Under the pieces are notes generated by a model. It was not told where the DNA came from, made no database searches, and worked only from the letters and a program-made list of their open reading frames with translations. A stretch of DNA of 64,000 nt, taken from assembly GCF_000934725.1 (NCBI RefSeq), contig NZ_JYNS01000011.1, positions 62,001 through 126,000 of the forward strand, written 5' to 3'. The first letter of the stretch is position 1; the number at the start of each line of letters is the position of its first letter. Shown here piece by piece: positions 51,722-60,480 of this stretch. The position numbers and the translations under genes are program-made. This DNA comes from Methyloterricola oryzae. Lineage in GTDB: Bacteria; Pseudomonadota; Gammaproteobacteria; Methylococcales; Methylococcaceae.

Positions 51722-51987
51722 GGCACGGCTCCGGCCAATCACGAGCAAGGGTTCGGTTATACGCATATTTCCCGGATCGGCGTGGTGCCTGGAAGCATGC
51801 CGCGCTAAACTGGGCCTGGAATCGCGACACCAGCTTGGACCGGTTGGATGGCCGGGCGTTCAAACTGGCTCGGGTTCCCGTGACGGACCCTCACAAACCT
51901 CCGTCCAAGGCAGCTCCGGCCCTTGACCCCGGACACTTAAGATCTTCCGATTCGACGCTCGATCATAACAGTAAAAAGGAGAACACA

Positions 51988-52641
51988 ATGGATCTCGGCA
52001 CCCCGAAATTTGCACGACGGACCGTCGCAGCCCTCATCGCAACCCTGCTCTTAGCCGGATGCGCGAAGGACAAAGCCAAGGAGGAAGCGCCAGCGCCTGC
52101 GGCCAGTCCGGCAGAAGCGCCAGCGATGCCCGCCGCGTTGGAGGAAAAGCCTGGCGCCGCAGAAGCCGAACTGCTAGTGCTGAATGCCAAGGTGACGCAT
52201 ATCGACAAGAAGAAACGGATCGTCACCCTGAAATACGAGGACGGCCGCACAGCAAAGGTGAAGTGTGGACCGGAAGTGCGCAACTTCCCGCAGATCCATG
52301 TCGGAGACGACGTGACCGCCGAGTTTCTCGAGTCTATGGAACTGTTTGTAACCGGACCCGGGGTAGCCCCCGATGCGGAGACCACCACCGTCGCCGAGCG
52401 CGCGCCGAAAGGGGCCAAGCCCGGCATTACCGCGGCAAAATCCACGGAGTTGGTCGCTACGGTGGAAGACATCAATTACGACACCCGAGAAGTCACCCTG
52501 AAAGGTCCACAGGGCAAGCTATTCAAAGTAAAGGCGGGCTCCGAGGTTAAGCGCCTGAACGAAGTGCACAAGGGCGACAGCGTGGTGGCACGCTACACGG
52601 AAGCCATGTCCATCAAGGTCACTGCGCCGAAGAAGAAATAA
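51988..52641 (+). CDS. Lipoprotein with two tandem copies of one domain
   Basis: The 217-residue product has a lipoprotein signal (LLLAGC, Cys25) and a Pro/Ala/Glu-rich spacer. Two repeats of about 60 residues then follow at 63-121 and 153-211, exactly 90 residues apart. Both share the pattern V-x2-I-x3-R-x-V-T-L-K, a KVK stretch, E-V, H-x-G-D-x-V and E-x-M. The repeats are beta-rich. The frame opens earlier, but the ATG at 51988 has AAGGAG before it and a proper signal peptide. It is likely anchored to the outer or inner membrane; the function is unknown. Confidence 0.8.
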   Translation: MDLGTPKFARRTVAALIATLLLAGCAKDKAKEEAPAPAASPAEAPAMPAALEEKPGAAEAELLVLNAKVTHIDKKKRIVTLKYEDGRTAKVKCGPEVRNFPQIHVGDDVTAEFLESMELFVTGPGVAPDAETTTVAERAPKGAKPGITAAKSTELVATVEDINYDTREVTLKGPQGKLFKVKAGSEVKRLNEVHKGDSVVARYTEAMSIKVTAPKKK

Positions 52642-52644
52642 TTC

Positions 52645-52679
52645 GTGGACGGAAGCGGGGCGTCCACCAGGACGTCCTG
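52645..52679. terminator. Paired hairpins between convergent genes, possible terminator
   Basis: GTGGACG (52645-52651) pairs with CGTCCAC (52661-52667), and a perfect 12-base palindrome CAGGACGTCCTG follows at 52668-52679. They lie between the ends of two genes that meet head-on, so they may end both transcripts. No T run follows. Confidence 0.4.
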
Positions 52680-52687
52680 CTCCCGGC

Positions 52688-53542
52688 TCAGGCCTCCAAG
52701 TCCGTTCCCGGAGCCAGAATTTCCCTCATATTGGCCGCTATGGTGGCGGCAATCTCATTGGTGGGCAGATCGTTGGCGTCACGGCCAAACGGGTTCTCCA
52801 CCTCTTCCGCGATGACTTCGAGGCTCACCAGCACATAAAACTCGAAAGTGGTCAGGGCTACGACCCAATAGCCGAAATCATGCACCAGGCACAGCGGCAT
52901 GGTGACGATATAGGCAAAGATGAACTTCTTGATGAAAAGACTGTAGCCGTAGGGAATCGGCGTCTTGCGTATCCGTTCGCACGCACCGCAGATGTCGGAA
53001 AAGGCGGTCAGCTCCGGATTCATCGTAAGCGCCTGCAGCGCGGACACATCGCCACTGTGCGTCAGCCGGTCGAACTCCCGAAACAACGCGGCTGCCACCG
53101 CGTTGGGCGCGTGGCTGATATGAGGGTCGCGCCGCTTGATGGGAATGTCCCGCAGATGCTCGCACAGAACCGCCGCATAATCACTGATAAGGCCCGCAAA
53201 CACCTTGCGAGAGGCATGTTCAGCGGGAAGCGCCGCGTCGAGCTTGAGCGCCAGGTTGCGCGAGGCATTCACTAGGGCGCCCCAGTGACGTCGCCCCTCC
53301 CACCAACGCTCATAAGCGGTGTTGGTCCGGAAAACCAGCAGCAGGGAAATGACGAAGCCCAGCAGAGAGTGCACCAGGGTCGTCCCTTGGAAAGCGGGCA
53401 CTAGCCTGGCTTCATAGGCATAGGCGACAAGCCCGGTGTACAGGGCCACCGTCAGCATGGCCGGCGCAAGCACACGAAAGGTATCGCTGCGGTGGAACTT
53501 GAATATGAGTCCCCACCAGGACTTGGGATTGTACTGAATCAC
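52688..53542 (-). CDS. Bestrophin-like (YneE/UPF0187) membrane channel
   Basis: The 284-residue protein belongs to the bestrophin/RFP-TM family of anion or cation channels. Conserved stretches are SLLLVFRTNTAYERWWEGRRHWG near residue 75 and the C-terminal EEVENPFGRDANDLP, with hydrophobic helices around 25-75 and 205-245. Translation begins with GTG at 53540-53542 with a weak ribosome site. It is next to an HDOD gene in the same direction but with a 62-base gap. Confidence 0.9.
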   Translation of the reverse strand: MIQYNPKSWWGLIFKFHRSDTFRVLAPAMLTVALYTGLVAYAYEARLVPAFQGTTLVHSLLGFVISLLLVFRTNTAYERWWEGRRHWGALVNASRNLALKLDAALPAEHASRKVFAGLISDYAAVLCEHLRDIPIKRRDPHISHAPNAVAAALFREFDRLTHSGDVSALQALTMNPELTAFSDICGACERIRKTPIPYGYSLFIKKFIFAYIVTMPLCLVHDFGYWVVALTTFEFYVLVSLEVIAEEVENPFGRDANDLPTNEIAATIAANMREILAPGTDLEA

Positions 53543-53604
53543 CTTGCAGGACCTGATCCGGCGGCGCGCGCCGGGCCGCTAAAAACTTATCGAGGCGAGC
53601 CGAT

Positions 53605-54480
53605 TCAGAACACCTTGGCCATATTCGGTCGAATCGTCTCCATCACCTCGAAAGTTTGCACCCAGGCCTCGGCCAAAAGCAACTGCAGTGAGTCGGCCGA
53701 AACATCCAGTAGCTCGAGGGCCGCCGGGTCGATTTCGATGGAGGATAGTTCCGGATCTTCCGGCAAGCTGCGGCCGGGCTCGATGGTCAGGGCTAGGGCG
53801 CTGGCCACACGCACGATGGCCAGTTCCTTGGGAAAGCTGGCTGCCTCCAGCGACATGCCCTGCTCCTCCACCAGCTTGTACAGGGTTTCAGGCAATTGCC
53901 AGAGCTTCATCAGCGCCGCGCCAAGCGCGAAATGGTCGAAGCCGAAGATGTGTCTCTCTTGCGCGATGACGGCTTCCTCACCCAGATCGGAGATCTGCAA
54001 GACTTCCAGGTACTGGCGCGGCCGTGCGCCATAGAACACTAGCCGGCCGAGCTTCAGCAGCAGCCCCGCCAGAAACAGCAGTTCGGTGTCGAACATGCGG
54101 CAACGGTAGCCCAGTGCCCGGGCCACCACCCCGCTCGCGACACTGTTCAGCCAGTAATGATCCATGTCCACGACATCTTCCGGCAGGCCGTCGAAGGCCT
54201 GGGCCATGAAGGTGGTCATCACCAGGCCGCGGATGCGCTCCAGCCCCAGCAGGCTTACGGCCCGCGAAACGGTGTCCACCTTGCCGTGACCGCCGTACAG
54301 GGCACAGTTGGCCAGTTTCAGCACCCGCGCACTGATGGCGGGATCGGACATCAGCAATTCGCCGATCATGGGCTGGGTCACATCCGGGCGCCCCAACAAT
54401 TGATTCAGGCGCAGAACCACGTCCGGCAGGGACAGAATGTTCTGAGTGGTTACCTCGTTGGCGAGCGCGATGGGCGTCAT
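53605..54480 (-). CDS. HDOD domain protein
   Basis: The 291-residue protein is an HDOD-type signal-output domain protein (a relative of the HD phosphohydrolases, usually lacking catalytic metal ligands). The signature LPDVVLRLNQLLGRPDVT and DPAISARVLKLANCALYG stretches are present, and the core runs to about residue 200. Such proteins bind signalling partners in stress or chemotaxis regulation. No output domain is fused. It is a stand-alone gene. Confidence 0.9.
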   Translation of the reverse strand: MTPIALANEVTTQNILSLPDVVLRLNQLLGRPDVTQPMIGELLMSDPAISARVLKLANCALYGGHGKVDTVSRAVSLLGLERIRGLVMTTFMAQAFDGLPEDVVDMDHYWLNSVASGVVARALGYRCRMFDTELLFLAGLLLKLGRLVFYGARPRQYLEVLQISDLGEEAVIAQERHIFGFDHFALGAALMKLWQLPETLYKLVEEQGMSLEAASFPKELAIVRVASALALTIEPGRSLPEDPELSSIEIDPAALELLDVSADSLQLLLAEAWVQTFEVMETIRPNMAKVF

Positions 54481-54569
54481 GGGTGTCCCTGTGTAATTCC
54501 GCCCCCGCAGGCGGCGTTGGATAAAGTCATTCAGGCAAGTTTAGACCGCCTTGGCGCAAGCGGTGCGCC

Positions 54570-55880
54570 CTAACCGGTATTTGCGTCGTCTGCGGCATCG
54601 TCGATCCGCGATACCAGCACTTTGTCGACGCGGTTCTTGTCCATGTCCACCACCTCGACGCGCAGACCGCCGAATATGAAGTGATCCGCCGCGGAAGGCA
54701 CGCGCCCCAGTCGCGCCAGAACAAGTCCGGCCACCGTGTGAAAGTCTTCCCGTTCGGTCGCTTCCCGCTCCGGCAGTTCGAACAGCTTGCGGAATTTCTC
54801 GACGGGCAACATGCCATCCACCAGCCAGGAGCCGTCCTCACGCTGCACGTACTGGGGCTCCTCCTGCAATTCGGAACCGGGGATATCGCCCACGATCGCG
54901 CCCATCACATCCTGCAGCGTGACCAACCCTTCCACCTCGCCATACTCGTCGATGACCAGCGCGAAGTGCGCCCGCATCTTCTTGAACTCTTCCATCAGGT
55001 GCATCAGGTCGATGGAAGGCAGCACATACAGGGGCTTGCGGCTCATGGCCGGCAGATCCAGCGCCTCGCCGCGCAATTGCGCATTGAGTAGGTCCTTCGC
55101 CTGCACCACGCCGATGATGTTCTCGAAACGGCCTTGGCACAGGGGGAAGCGCGAGTAGGTGGTCTGCAGGAGCTTCTCGCGGGTGACCTCGGGCGGATCG
55201 TCCACGTCGATGAAAAAGATGTCCTTGCGCGGCGTCATCACCGAGGCCACCGTGTGCACATCCAGGCGGAACACATTGGACACCAGTTCGTGTTCCCCTG
55301 GCGCGAACACCCCTTCCTCGGTTCCCTGACGCAGCAGCAGCTTGATCTCGTCCTCGCTGACCGAAGGTCCAGCTTTCGTCCGGCGCCCGAACAGGAGCAG
55401 GATCAGTTCGGTGGATAGGCTCAACAGCTTGACCAAGGGATAGGCGACCAGGGACAGCCAGCGCATGGGACGCGCCGCCAGCAACGCAATGCGCTCGGGC
55501 GTCGCCAGAGCGAGACGCTTGGGCACCAGTTCGCCGATCACCAGGGAGACATAGGTGACTCCCACCACCATGACCGCCAACCCGATGCTGCGACTGTAGG
55601 GCGCGAGTTCCGGACAGCCTTGGAGCAGAGAGCTGACCCGGTCGGCAATGGCGCTCTCGCCCAAGGCGCCGCTCAGCACCCCGATCAGGGTGATGCCCAC
55701 CTGCACCGTGGAAAGGAAGGATGTGGGCTCCTCGGCCAGCCGCAAGGCCGTCACCGCAGCCTGGCTGCCTTTGTCCGCCCAGGATTGCAGGCGGCTCTTG
55801 CGGGAAAACACCACGGCGATTTCCGACATGGAAAATACGCCGTTCATGACAATCAGAACAAAGATTAGAAATATATCCAT
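54570..55880 (-). CDS. CNNM/CorC (HlyC) family membrane protein
   Basis: The 436-residue protein has the full hemolysin-C/CorC layout: an N-terminal DUF21 domain with three or four membrane helices (about 1-195), a CBS pair (about 210-335, MTPRKDIFFIDVDD and VIDEYGEVEGLVT) and a C-terminal CorC_HlyC domain (about 355-436). The family takes part in magnesium or cobalt efflux. The frame opens 19 codons earlier; the ATG at 55878-55880 gives the usual MDIFLIFVLI start but has no clear ribosome site. Confidence 0.9.
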   Translation of the reverse strand: MDIFLIFVLIVMNGVFSMSEIAVVFSRKSRLQSWADKGSQAAVTALRLAEEPTSFLSTVQVGITLIGVLSGALGESAIADRVSSLLQGCPELAPYSRSIGLAVMVVGVTYVSLVIGELVPKRLALATPERIALLAARPMRWLSLVAYPLVKLLSLSTELILLLFGRRTKAGPSVSEDEIKLLLRQGTEEGVFAPGEHELVSNVFRLDVHTVASVMTPRKDIFFIDVDDPPEVTREKLLQTTYSRFPLCQGRFENIIGVVQAKDLLNAQLRGEALDLPAMSRKPLYVLPSIDLMHLMEEFKKMRAHFALVIDEYGEVEGLVTLQDVMGAIVGDIPGSELQEEPQYVQREDGSWLVDGMLPVEKFRKLFELPEREATEREDFHTVAGLVLARLGRVPSAADHFIFGGLRVEVVDMDKNRVDKVLVSRIDDAADDANTG

Positions 55881-56007
55881 AGAAATTGGATTGATTCGGC
55901 CGCTCGGCCAGTCCCCCTCCTTAGATTGCCGCGCCACGGGTGGCCCCCCGGCGCATGTGGCGGTATGGTACGGGATTACGTTGGCGCTGACGACTGCCGC
56001 GACCGCC

Positions 56008-57357
56008 CTACAGTCGCACCGCCACCTCCGCGCCGCCCAGCGGGCTGGTGCGAACGGCGAGCGTGCCTTGATAGGTGCCGACTATGGACGCGACGATGGC
56101 CAGCCCCAGGCCCTGGCCAGGCACATCAGGGTCGGCGCGCTCACCGCGCTGGAGCAGGCGCTCTACCGTGGCGGGCGGCATGCCTGGGCCATCGTCATGA
56201 ACGCGAATATCCAGCACCGCCGTATCGCCGGTGATCCGGCGCGCCGAAACACGTATTCGGCCTCGGCACCATTTGAAGGCGTTGTCCAAGAGATTTCCCA
56301 GGACTTCCAGCAGGTCCCCCTCGTCGCCGGCAAAATCGAGGGCCGGGTCCACGTCCATGCTGCACTCCACGCGCTTGTCCGCATACACCTTGAGCAGCGC
56401 CGCCTTTACCTCTGTCACCTTGGCCAGGACGTTGACCGGCTTCGCCAGACGCGTCCGGCCGGCAGTCGCAGCGCGCTGAAGCTGATAGTCGATGATCTGG
56501 TGCATGCGCAGGATCTGCTCCTGCGCCAAGGGCAGGCCGGACTCGGCGCGGGCGGGGTTTTCCAGCACGCCGCGCACCACGGCCAGCGGGGTCTTCAGGC
56601 TATGGGCAAGATCGCCCAGGGCATCGCGGTAGCGCGCAAGACTGCTGCGCGAGCTGTCCAGCAAAGCATTGAGGTTGTCGGTCAACCCGCTCAGCTCCAC
56701 CGGATAGCCGCCGCGCAGCCGGTCGGTGCGGCCCTGCTCAATGTCCGCCAGGTCGCTAGCCACCCGACGCAAAGGGGCCAGCCCCCAGCGCAGGATGCCG
56801 CCCTGCACCACCAGCAGCAACAGCGCTGCGCCCCCCAGCCAGCCCCACAGGCTGCGCCGGAACTGACCCACCTGATCCTCGTAGGCATCGGCCGTTTCTG
56901 CCACACGGAAGGTGTAGGCGCGCGGCTTGCGCAGCCCCTCTTCCCACAGGACGCGGAAACTGAGCACGAACAAGGGCTCCCCGTTCTCCGTCAGCACCCG
57001 TTCCAGGGCACTGTGCCCCAGGGGAGGCAGGCGCGTCGGCGGGATCTCCACGCCCAGGGCCGAAGGCGAGCGCCAGCCGGGATCATGGTCACGGCGGCTG
57101 ATTTCCGCGTAAAGGCCTGATGCGGGATAGCGCAGGCGCGGCTCTTGCAGCTCGGCTGGGCCGAGCAGGTCCCCATGATTGTTGGTTTCCGCCCCGGCCA
57201 GAAGGGCATAGACATAGCCTTGCAGGCGATCACGCAGGGCGGCCTTGGCGCTGTCCCGGAAGGCCTCGTCCAGCACCAGACCGGTCATGCCAAGAAAGGC
57301 GGCGAGCACCACGCTGGACGCAATCTGCACGCGGACATGCAGGGAAATCGGCTTCAC
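56008..57357 (-). CDS. Two-component sensor histidine kinase
   Basis: The 449-residue kinase has two membrane helices (about 9-28 and 173-190) around a periplasmic sensor region, a HAMP-like linker, the HisKA box with His252 in DLAHSLKTPLAVV, and an HATPase domain (LGNLLDNAFKWC, DDGPGMP, GQGLGLAI). The overall form is close to PhoQ-like kinases, with sensor input at the outer face of the inner membrane. It starts three bases after the response-regulator stop and is the last gene of the operon. Confidence 0.93.
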   Translation of the reverse strand: MKPISLHVRVQIASSVVLAAFLGMTGLVLDEAFRDSAKAALRDRLQGYVYALLAGAETNNHGDLLGPAELQEPRLRYPASGLYAEISRRDHDPGWRSPSALGVEIPPTRLPPLGHSALERVLTENGEPLFVLSFRVLWEEGLRKPRAYTFRVAETADAYEDQVGQFRRSLWGWLGGAALLLLVVQGGILRWGLAPLRRVASDLADIEQGRTDRLRGGYPVELSGLTDNLNALLDSSRSSLARYRDALGDLAHSLKTPLAVVRGVLENPARAESGLPLAQEQILRMHQIIDYQLQRAATAGRTRLAKPVNVLAKVTEVKAALLKVYADKRVECSMDVDPALDFAGDEGDLLEVLGNLLDNAFKWCRGRIRVSARRITGDTAVLDIRVHDDGPGMPPATVERLLQRGERADPDVPGQGLGLAIVASIVGTYQGTLAVRTSPLGGAEVAVRL

Positions 57358-57360
57358 CGC

Positions 57361-58041
57361 TCAGGCATCCTTGGCGAGGATGAAACGGTATCCGCGTCCG
57401 CGCAGGGTTTCGATAGGTGAAAGGCTGCCCTCCGGGTCCAGCTTCTTGCGCAAGCGGGCGATGAACACCTCGATGACATTGCTGTCGCAGTCGAAATCCT
57501 GGTCGTAGATGTGCTCGGCGAGATCGGTCTTGGAAATGACCTCGCCGGCATGCAGGGCAAGATACTCCAGCACCTTGTATTCGTGCGCGGTCAGTTCCAC
57601 CGCCTGGCCGTTCAGGCTCACGCTCTGAGCCGCCGTGTCCAGTTCCACCGGCCCGAATTGCAGACGCGGCCGCGCGCGACCGGCGGCGCGCCGCAGCAAG
57701 GCCTTGATGCGCGCCAGCAGCTCCTCCATGTGGAAAGGCTTGACCAGATAATCGTCGGCCCCCAGGCCCAGGCCTTCCACCTTGTCCTGCCAGCGGCCAC
57801 GGGCGGTCAGTATCAACACAGGGAACGCGACTCCGGCTTCGCGCCACCCCCCAATGATCTCAAGACCCGACATGCCGGGCAGCCCGAGATCCACCACGGC
57901 CAGGTCGAAGGGCACCTCGCTGCCCAAGAAAAACCCTTCCTTGCCCTCGGCCGCGGCATCCACCGCATAACCGGCGCCACGCAGGGCGGCCAGCAACTGG
58001 GCCCTCAATTCGTCTTCGTCTTCAACCAGCAGGATACGCAT
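57361..58041 (-). CDS. OmpR/PhoB family response regulator
   Basis: The 226-residue regulator has a receiver domain with Asp51 as phosphoacceptor in VVDLGLPGMSG, and acidic residues at 8-10. The winged-helix DNA-binding domain covers about 125-224 (LTAHEYKVLEYLALHAGEV and ETLRGRGYRFIL). It pairs with the kinase gene that follows and is preceded by a PepSY gene at 22 bases. Confidence 0.95.
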   Translation of the reverse strand: MRILLVEDEDELRAQLLAALRGAGYAVDAAAEGKEGFFLGSEVPFDLAVVDLGLPGMSGLEIIGGWREAGVAFPVLILTARGRWQDKVEGLGLGADDYLVKPFHMEELLARIKALLRRAAGRARPRLQFGPVELDTAAQSVSLNGQAVELTAHEYKVLEYLALHAGEVISKTDLAEHIYDQDFDCDSNVIEVFIARLRKKLDPEGSLSPIETLRGRGYRFILAKDA

Positions 58042-58063
58042 GCAGCTAAGGGATATCGGGGAA

Positions 58064-58327
58064 TCAGCGCCGGGCGTCCACCTGGATCACCTTTACGCGT
58101 CCGGAGGGCAGAAGCACCTTGATGCGGTAGACCGGACCACCGGCCGACAGCACCGCGTCGGCCGCCAGGATGCGTCCGCCGGTCTCGCGTTGCACCTTTC
58201 GCACCGCTTGATCGAGGGTCAAACCAGGCTGGTTCTGCACATCGGCGGCCGGCGTCAGCAAGCCGGTTGCGGGAAGTTGAAATGGAAACGACAGGGCGAG
58301 GCCAAGAAAGAGCAAACCTCTCTTCAT
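58064..58327 (-). CDS. Small periplasmic PepSY-domain protein
   Basis: The 87-residue protein has a signal peptide (about 1-21) and a PepSY-like domain: LTLDQAVRKVQRETGG, GGPVYRIKVLLPSG and a closing VIQVDA strand. PepSY proteins often lie with PhoPQ-type pairs and may modulate the kinase sensor or proteolysis. The ATG at 58325-58327 has GAGGAG before it. It is the first gene of PepSY-regulator-kinase. Confidence 0.87.
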   Translation of the reverse strand: MKRGLLFLGLALSFPFQLPATGLLTPAADVQNQPGLTLDQAVRKVQRETGGRILAADAVLSAGGPVYRIKVLLPSGRVKVIQVDARR

Positions 58328-58467
58328 CGGGCTCCTCGGGCCATGCAGGTTGCAGGGGCGGGCCTCAGGACGGGGCCTTTGGCGGGGTGAGGCGGCAGAG
58401 TACCATCGCCCCGCGCACGGAAGCAAGATCAGGGACTAGGCGCGGCGACGGGCGCTCCGCGAGCCCC

Positions 58468-58490
58468 GTCCCGGCCCAAGGAGCCGGGAC
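58468..58490. other. GC-rich hairpin after the glycine-zipper gene
   Basis: GTCCCGGC (58468-58475) pairs with GCCGGGAC (58483-58490) with a seven-base loop. It lies 36 bases past the stop of the leftward gene at 58526. There is no T run, so terminator activity is uncertain. Confidence 0.4.
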
Positions 58491-58525
58491 TTGAGAGGGT
58501 CAACTCACAACACGCGGCGCGATTC

Positions 58526-58969
58526 TCATCGCGCGATCTCGTTACCGATCACCGAGCCCAGCACAGAACCGCCGATAATGGCGGCGTGATCACCCCGGCC
58601 CAGTTGCTCACCGACAACGCCCCCAAGGACGCCACCGGCGATGATGGGCAAAGGGCCGCCGTATCCTCCCCCGTAGCCGTAAACCTGCGGCCTCGGGTAC
58701 GCCGGGGCCGGCGCATATTCGTAATAGTGATGCACGACCGGCGGAGGCGGCGGGGGATAATAGATGGGCCGCTCGCGGATCACCACATAGTCACGGTACG
58801 GGCCGTCATGATGAGGATAGTGGTGCCTATGGTGGTGGTGCCCCCAATCGTCGTGGTGCCCCCAGCCGCCATGATGTTCCCAATGGCCGTGGCCGTCGGC
58901 ACGCGCCGCGGGAGACAAGGCGATCCCCCATAGAAAGCTGGCCAGCAGGATGGTCTTCAAGGTGTTCAT
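58526..58969 (-). CDS. His-rich glycine-zipper outer envelope protein
   Basis: The 147-residue protein has a signal peptide (about 1-24), a strongly His-rich segment (about 25-58, with a WGHHHHRHHYPHH stretch), a Tyr/Pro-rich segment, and a C-terminal glycine-zipper 2TM-like domain (IIAGGVLGGVVGEQLG and IIGGSVLGSVIGNE). The His-rich part may bind divalent metals; glycine-zipper proteins sit in the outer membrane. A GGAGA ribosome site precedes the ATG. Confidence 0.85.
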   Translation of the reverse strand: MNTLKTILLASFLWGIALSPAARADGHGHWEHHGGWGHHDDWGHHHHRHHYPHHDGPYRDYVVIRERPIYYPPPPPPVVHHYYEYAPAPAYPRPQVYGYGGGYGGPLPIIAGGVLGGVVGEQLGRGDHAAIIGGSVLGSVIGNEIAR

Positions 58970-59100
58970 GACAATCTCCCAGTGGAGGTGTGTTGTTCGT
59001 CTATGCGGTCCGGCTTGGGGTAACCCATTTGCGCCGACCGCGTGTATAGACTAGGGCCGATTGCCTGAACCGAAGCTGAACGCCGGACACGAGGGTCGGA

Positions 59101-59607
59101 TCATTTCGGATTGATCCGATGTTCCTTGTCCTTGAGCCAGAACCGCTGTTCCGCGTCCTTGTTAGGGTCGTAAACGGGAATGGTGCGGGCAGGCTGACGC
59201 CCGCCCGAGCAGATGAAGCCCACCGCCGTCTGCAAGGGCGACTGGGGCGGGATCGCGGTCAATTCCGGCTCGGTCTTGCGCGATTGCGAGACGGTTTCCT
59301 TGTAGGCGGAATACAGGGCCCGGTTCTCGATCCCCGCCAGTTCCTTGCCGCAGTCGATCCGCAAGCGGAGCTTCTCGCTGCGATAGGCAGCCCCCTCGGA
59401 AACCTGGTCGTCGTGATACACCGTCAGCATCCAGGCGGTCATGGCACTGCTGCGGCTTACGCGCTCGATGCTGGATTTGTCCACATAGACGATATACTCG
59501 GCCGCCGCCTCGCCGACATCGGCAATGAACCACCAATCGCTCGCCTGGGCCAAGGCCGGCGCGCTGCTCAGCGCCAGGGCAAGCCACCCGCCGCACAGTC
59601 TCTTCAT
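59101..59607 (-). CDS. Surface-adhesin E-like exported protein
   Basis: The 168-residue product has a signal peptide (about 1-21) and matches the surface-adhesin protein E-like pattern: WWFIADV at the start of the mature chain, Y-V-D-K-S-S-I, W near a Y-H-D-D stretch, a DC in the middle (RIDCGKEL) and a late FIC, the two Cys being a likely disulfide. The ATG at 59605-59607 has GAGGAAAAG before it and is preferred to a GTG six codons upstream. A C-terminal charged tail follows. Confidence 0.78.
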   Translation of the reverse strand: MKRLCGGWLALALSSAPALAQASDWWFIADVGEAAAEYIVYVDKSSIERVSRSSAMTAWMLTVYHDDQVSEGAAYRSEKLRLRIDCGKELAGIENRALYSAYKETVSQSRKTEPELTAIPPQSPLQTAVGFICSGGRQPARTIPVYDPNKDAEQRFWLKDKEHRINPK

Positions 59608-59651
59608 CTTTTCCTCTGCGTTCACCGGACGCCGTCAGCGACCATCAAGAC

Positions 59652-60293
59652 TCAGCCAGTATATCCCAGGCCCGGAAACAACGAACCGATACCTTTCGCC
59701 ATGAATTCCACCGCCACCGAGGCGATGATGAGCCCTACCACCCGCGTCACCACATTCAGGCCAGTGGTGCCCAGGGCTCCGGCGATACTGCCGGCCATCC
59801 GCAAGGCGGCGAACACGGTCGCCGCGAGACTGGCGATCACCGCCGCCAGCACCACTTGGTAGGCCAGGCTGCTATCTGCGTGGGCGAACACGATCACCGT
59901 GCTGATGGCCCCGGGACCGCTCAGGAGCGGAATCGCCATGGGCACCACGGCGATGGACTCTTTATGGCTCGACTCAGCCTGTTCCTCGGGCGTCTGCCGC
60001 GAGCGGTCACCGGACACCCGTAGCATGGCGATGCCCATCAGCAGGAGCAATATCCCGCCCGCCACCTGGAAGGACGGAATACCGATCCCGAATAGACGTA
60101 ACAGCGCTTCGCCACCCAACAGCGCGATCATCAGCACCACGGCCACCGCCAGCGCGCACATCATGGCACTCTGGGCCCGTTCCGCGGCCGAGCGGTTCTG
60201 CGTCAGGCTGATGAAAAATGGGATGGCGCCGAGCGGATCGACCACGGAAAACAAGCCGGCAAACAGCTTAAGGAATTCGTTCCATTCAGGCAT
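59652..60293 (-). CDS. MarC family integral membrane protein
   Basis: The 213-residue protein has about six transmembrane helices and the MarC/UPF0056 signatures: FSVVDPLGAIPFFISLT at the start, LRVSGDRSRQTPEEQ loop, and VPMAIPLLSGPGAISTVIV. Its role is not settled; it was once linked to multiple antibiotic resistance. It diverges from the GST gene across 187 bases. Confidence 0.93.
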   Translation of the reverse strand: MPEWNEFLKLFAGLFSVVDPLGAIPFFISLTQNRSAAERAQSAMMCALAVAVVLMIALLGGEALLRLFGIGIPSFQVAGGILLLLMGIAMLRVSGDRSRQTPEEQAESSHKESIAVVPMAIPLLSGPGAISTVIVFAHADSSLAYQVVLAAVIASLAATVFAALRMAGSIAGALGTTGLNVVTRVVGLIIASVAVEFMAKGIGSLFPGLGYTG

Positions 60294-60480
60294 GCGCTAC
60301 CCTCCTTTGCTTCTGATCTTTCCGGCGAATTCGCCACTTTTCGCCCTTTACACACGGAGCCTTGGCAGTTCCACCCTGTTTCATGGCGGAGGTCAGCGTG
60401 CTAACGTAACTGCGGCCATCCCGTCTGGTAGCAATGGCCTTATCCGGCGCGCTTTCCCCCATCACACCAGGAGGTGACCC

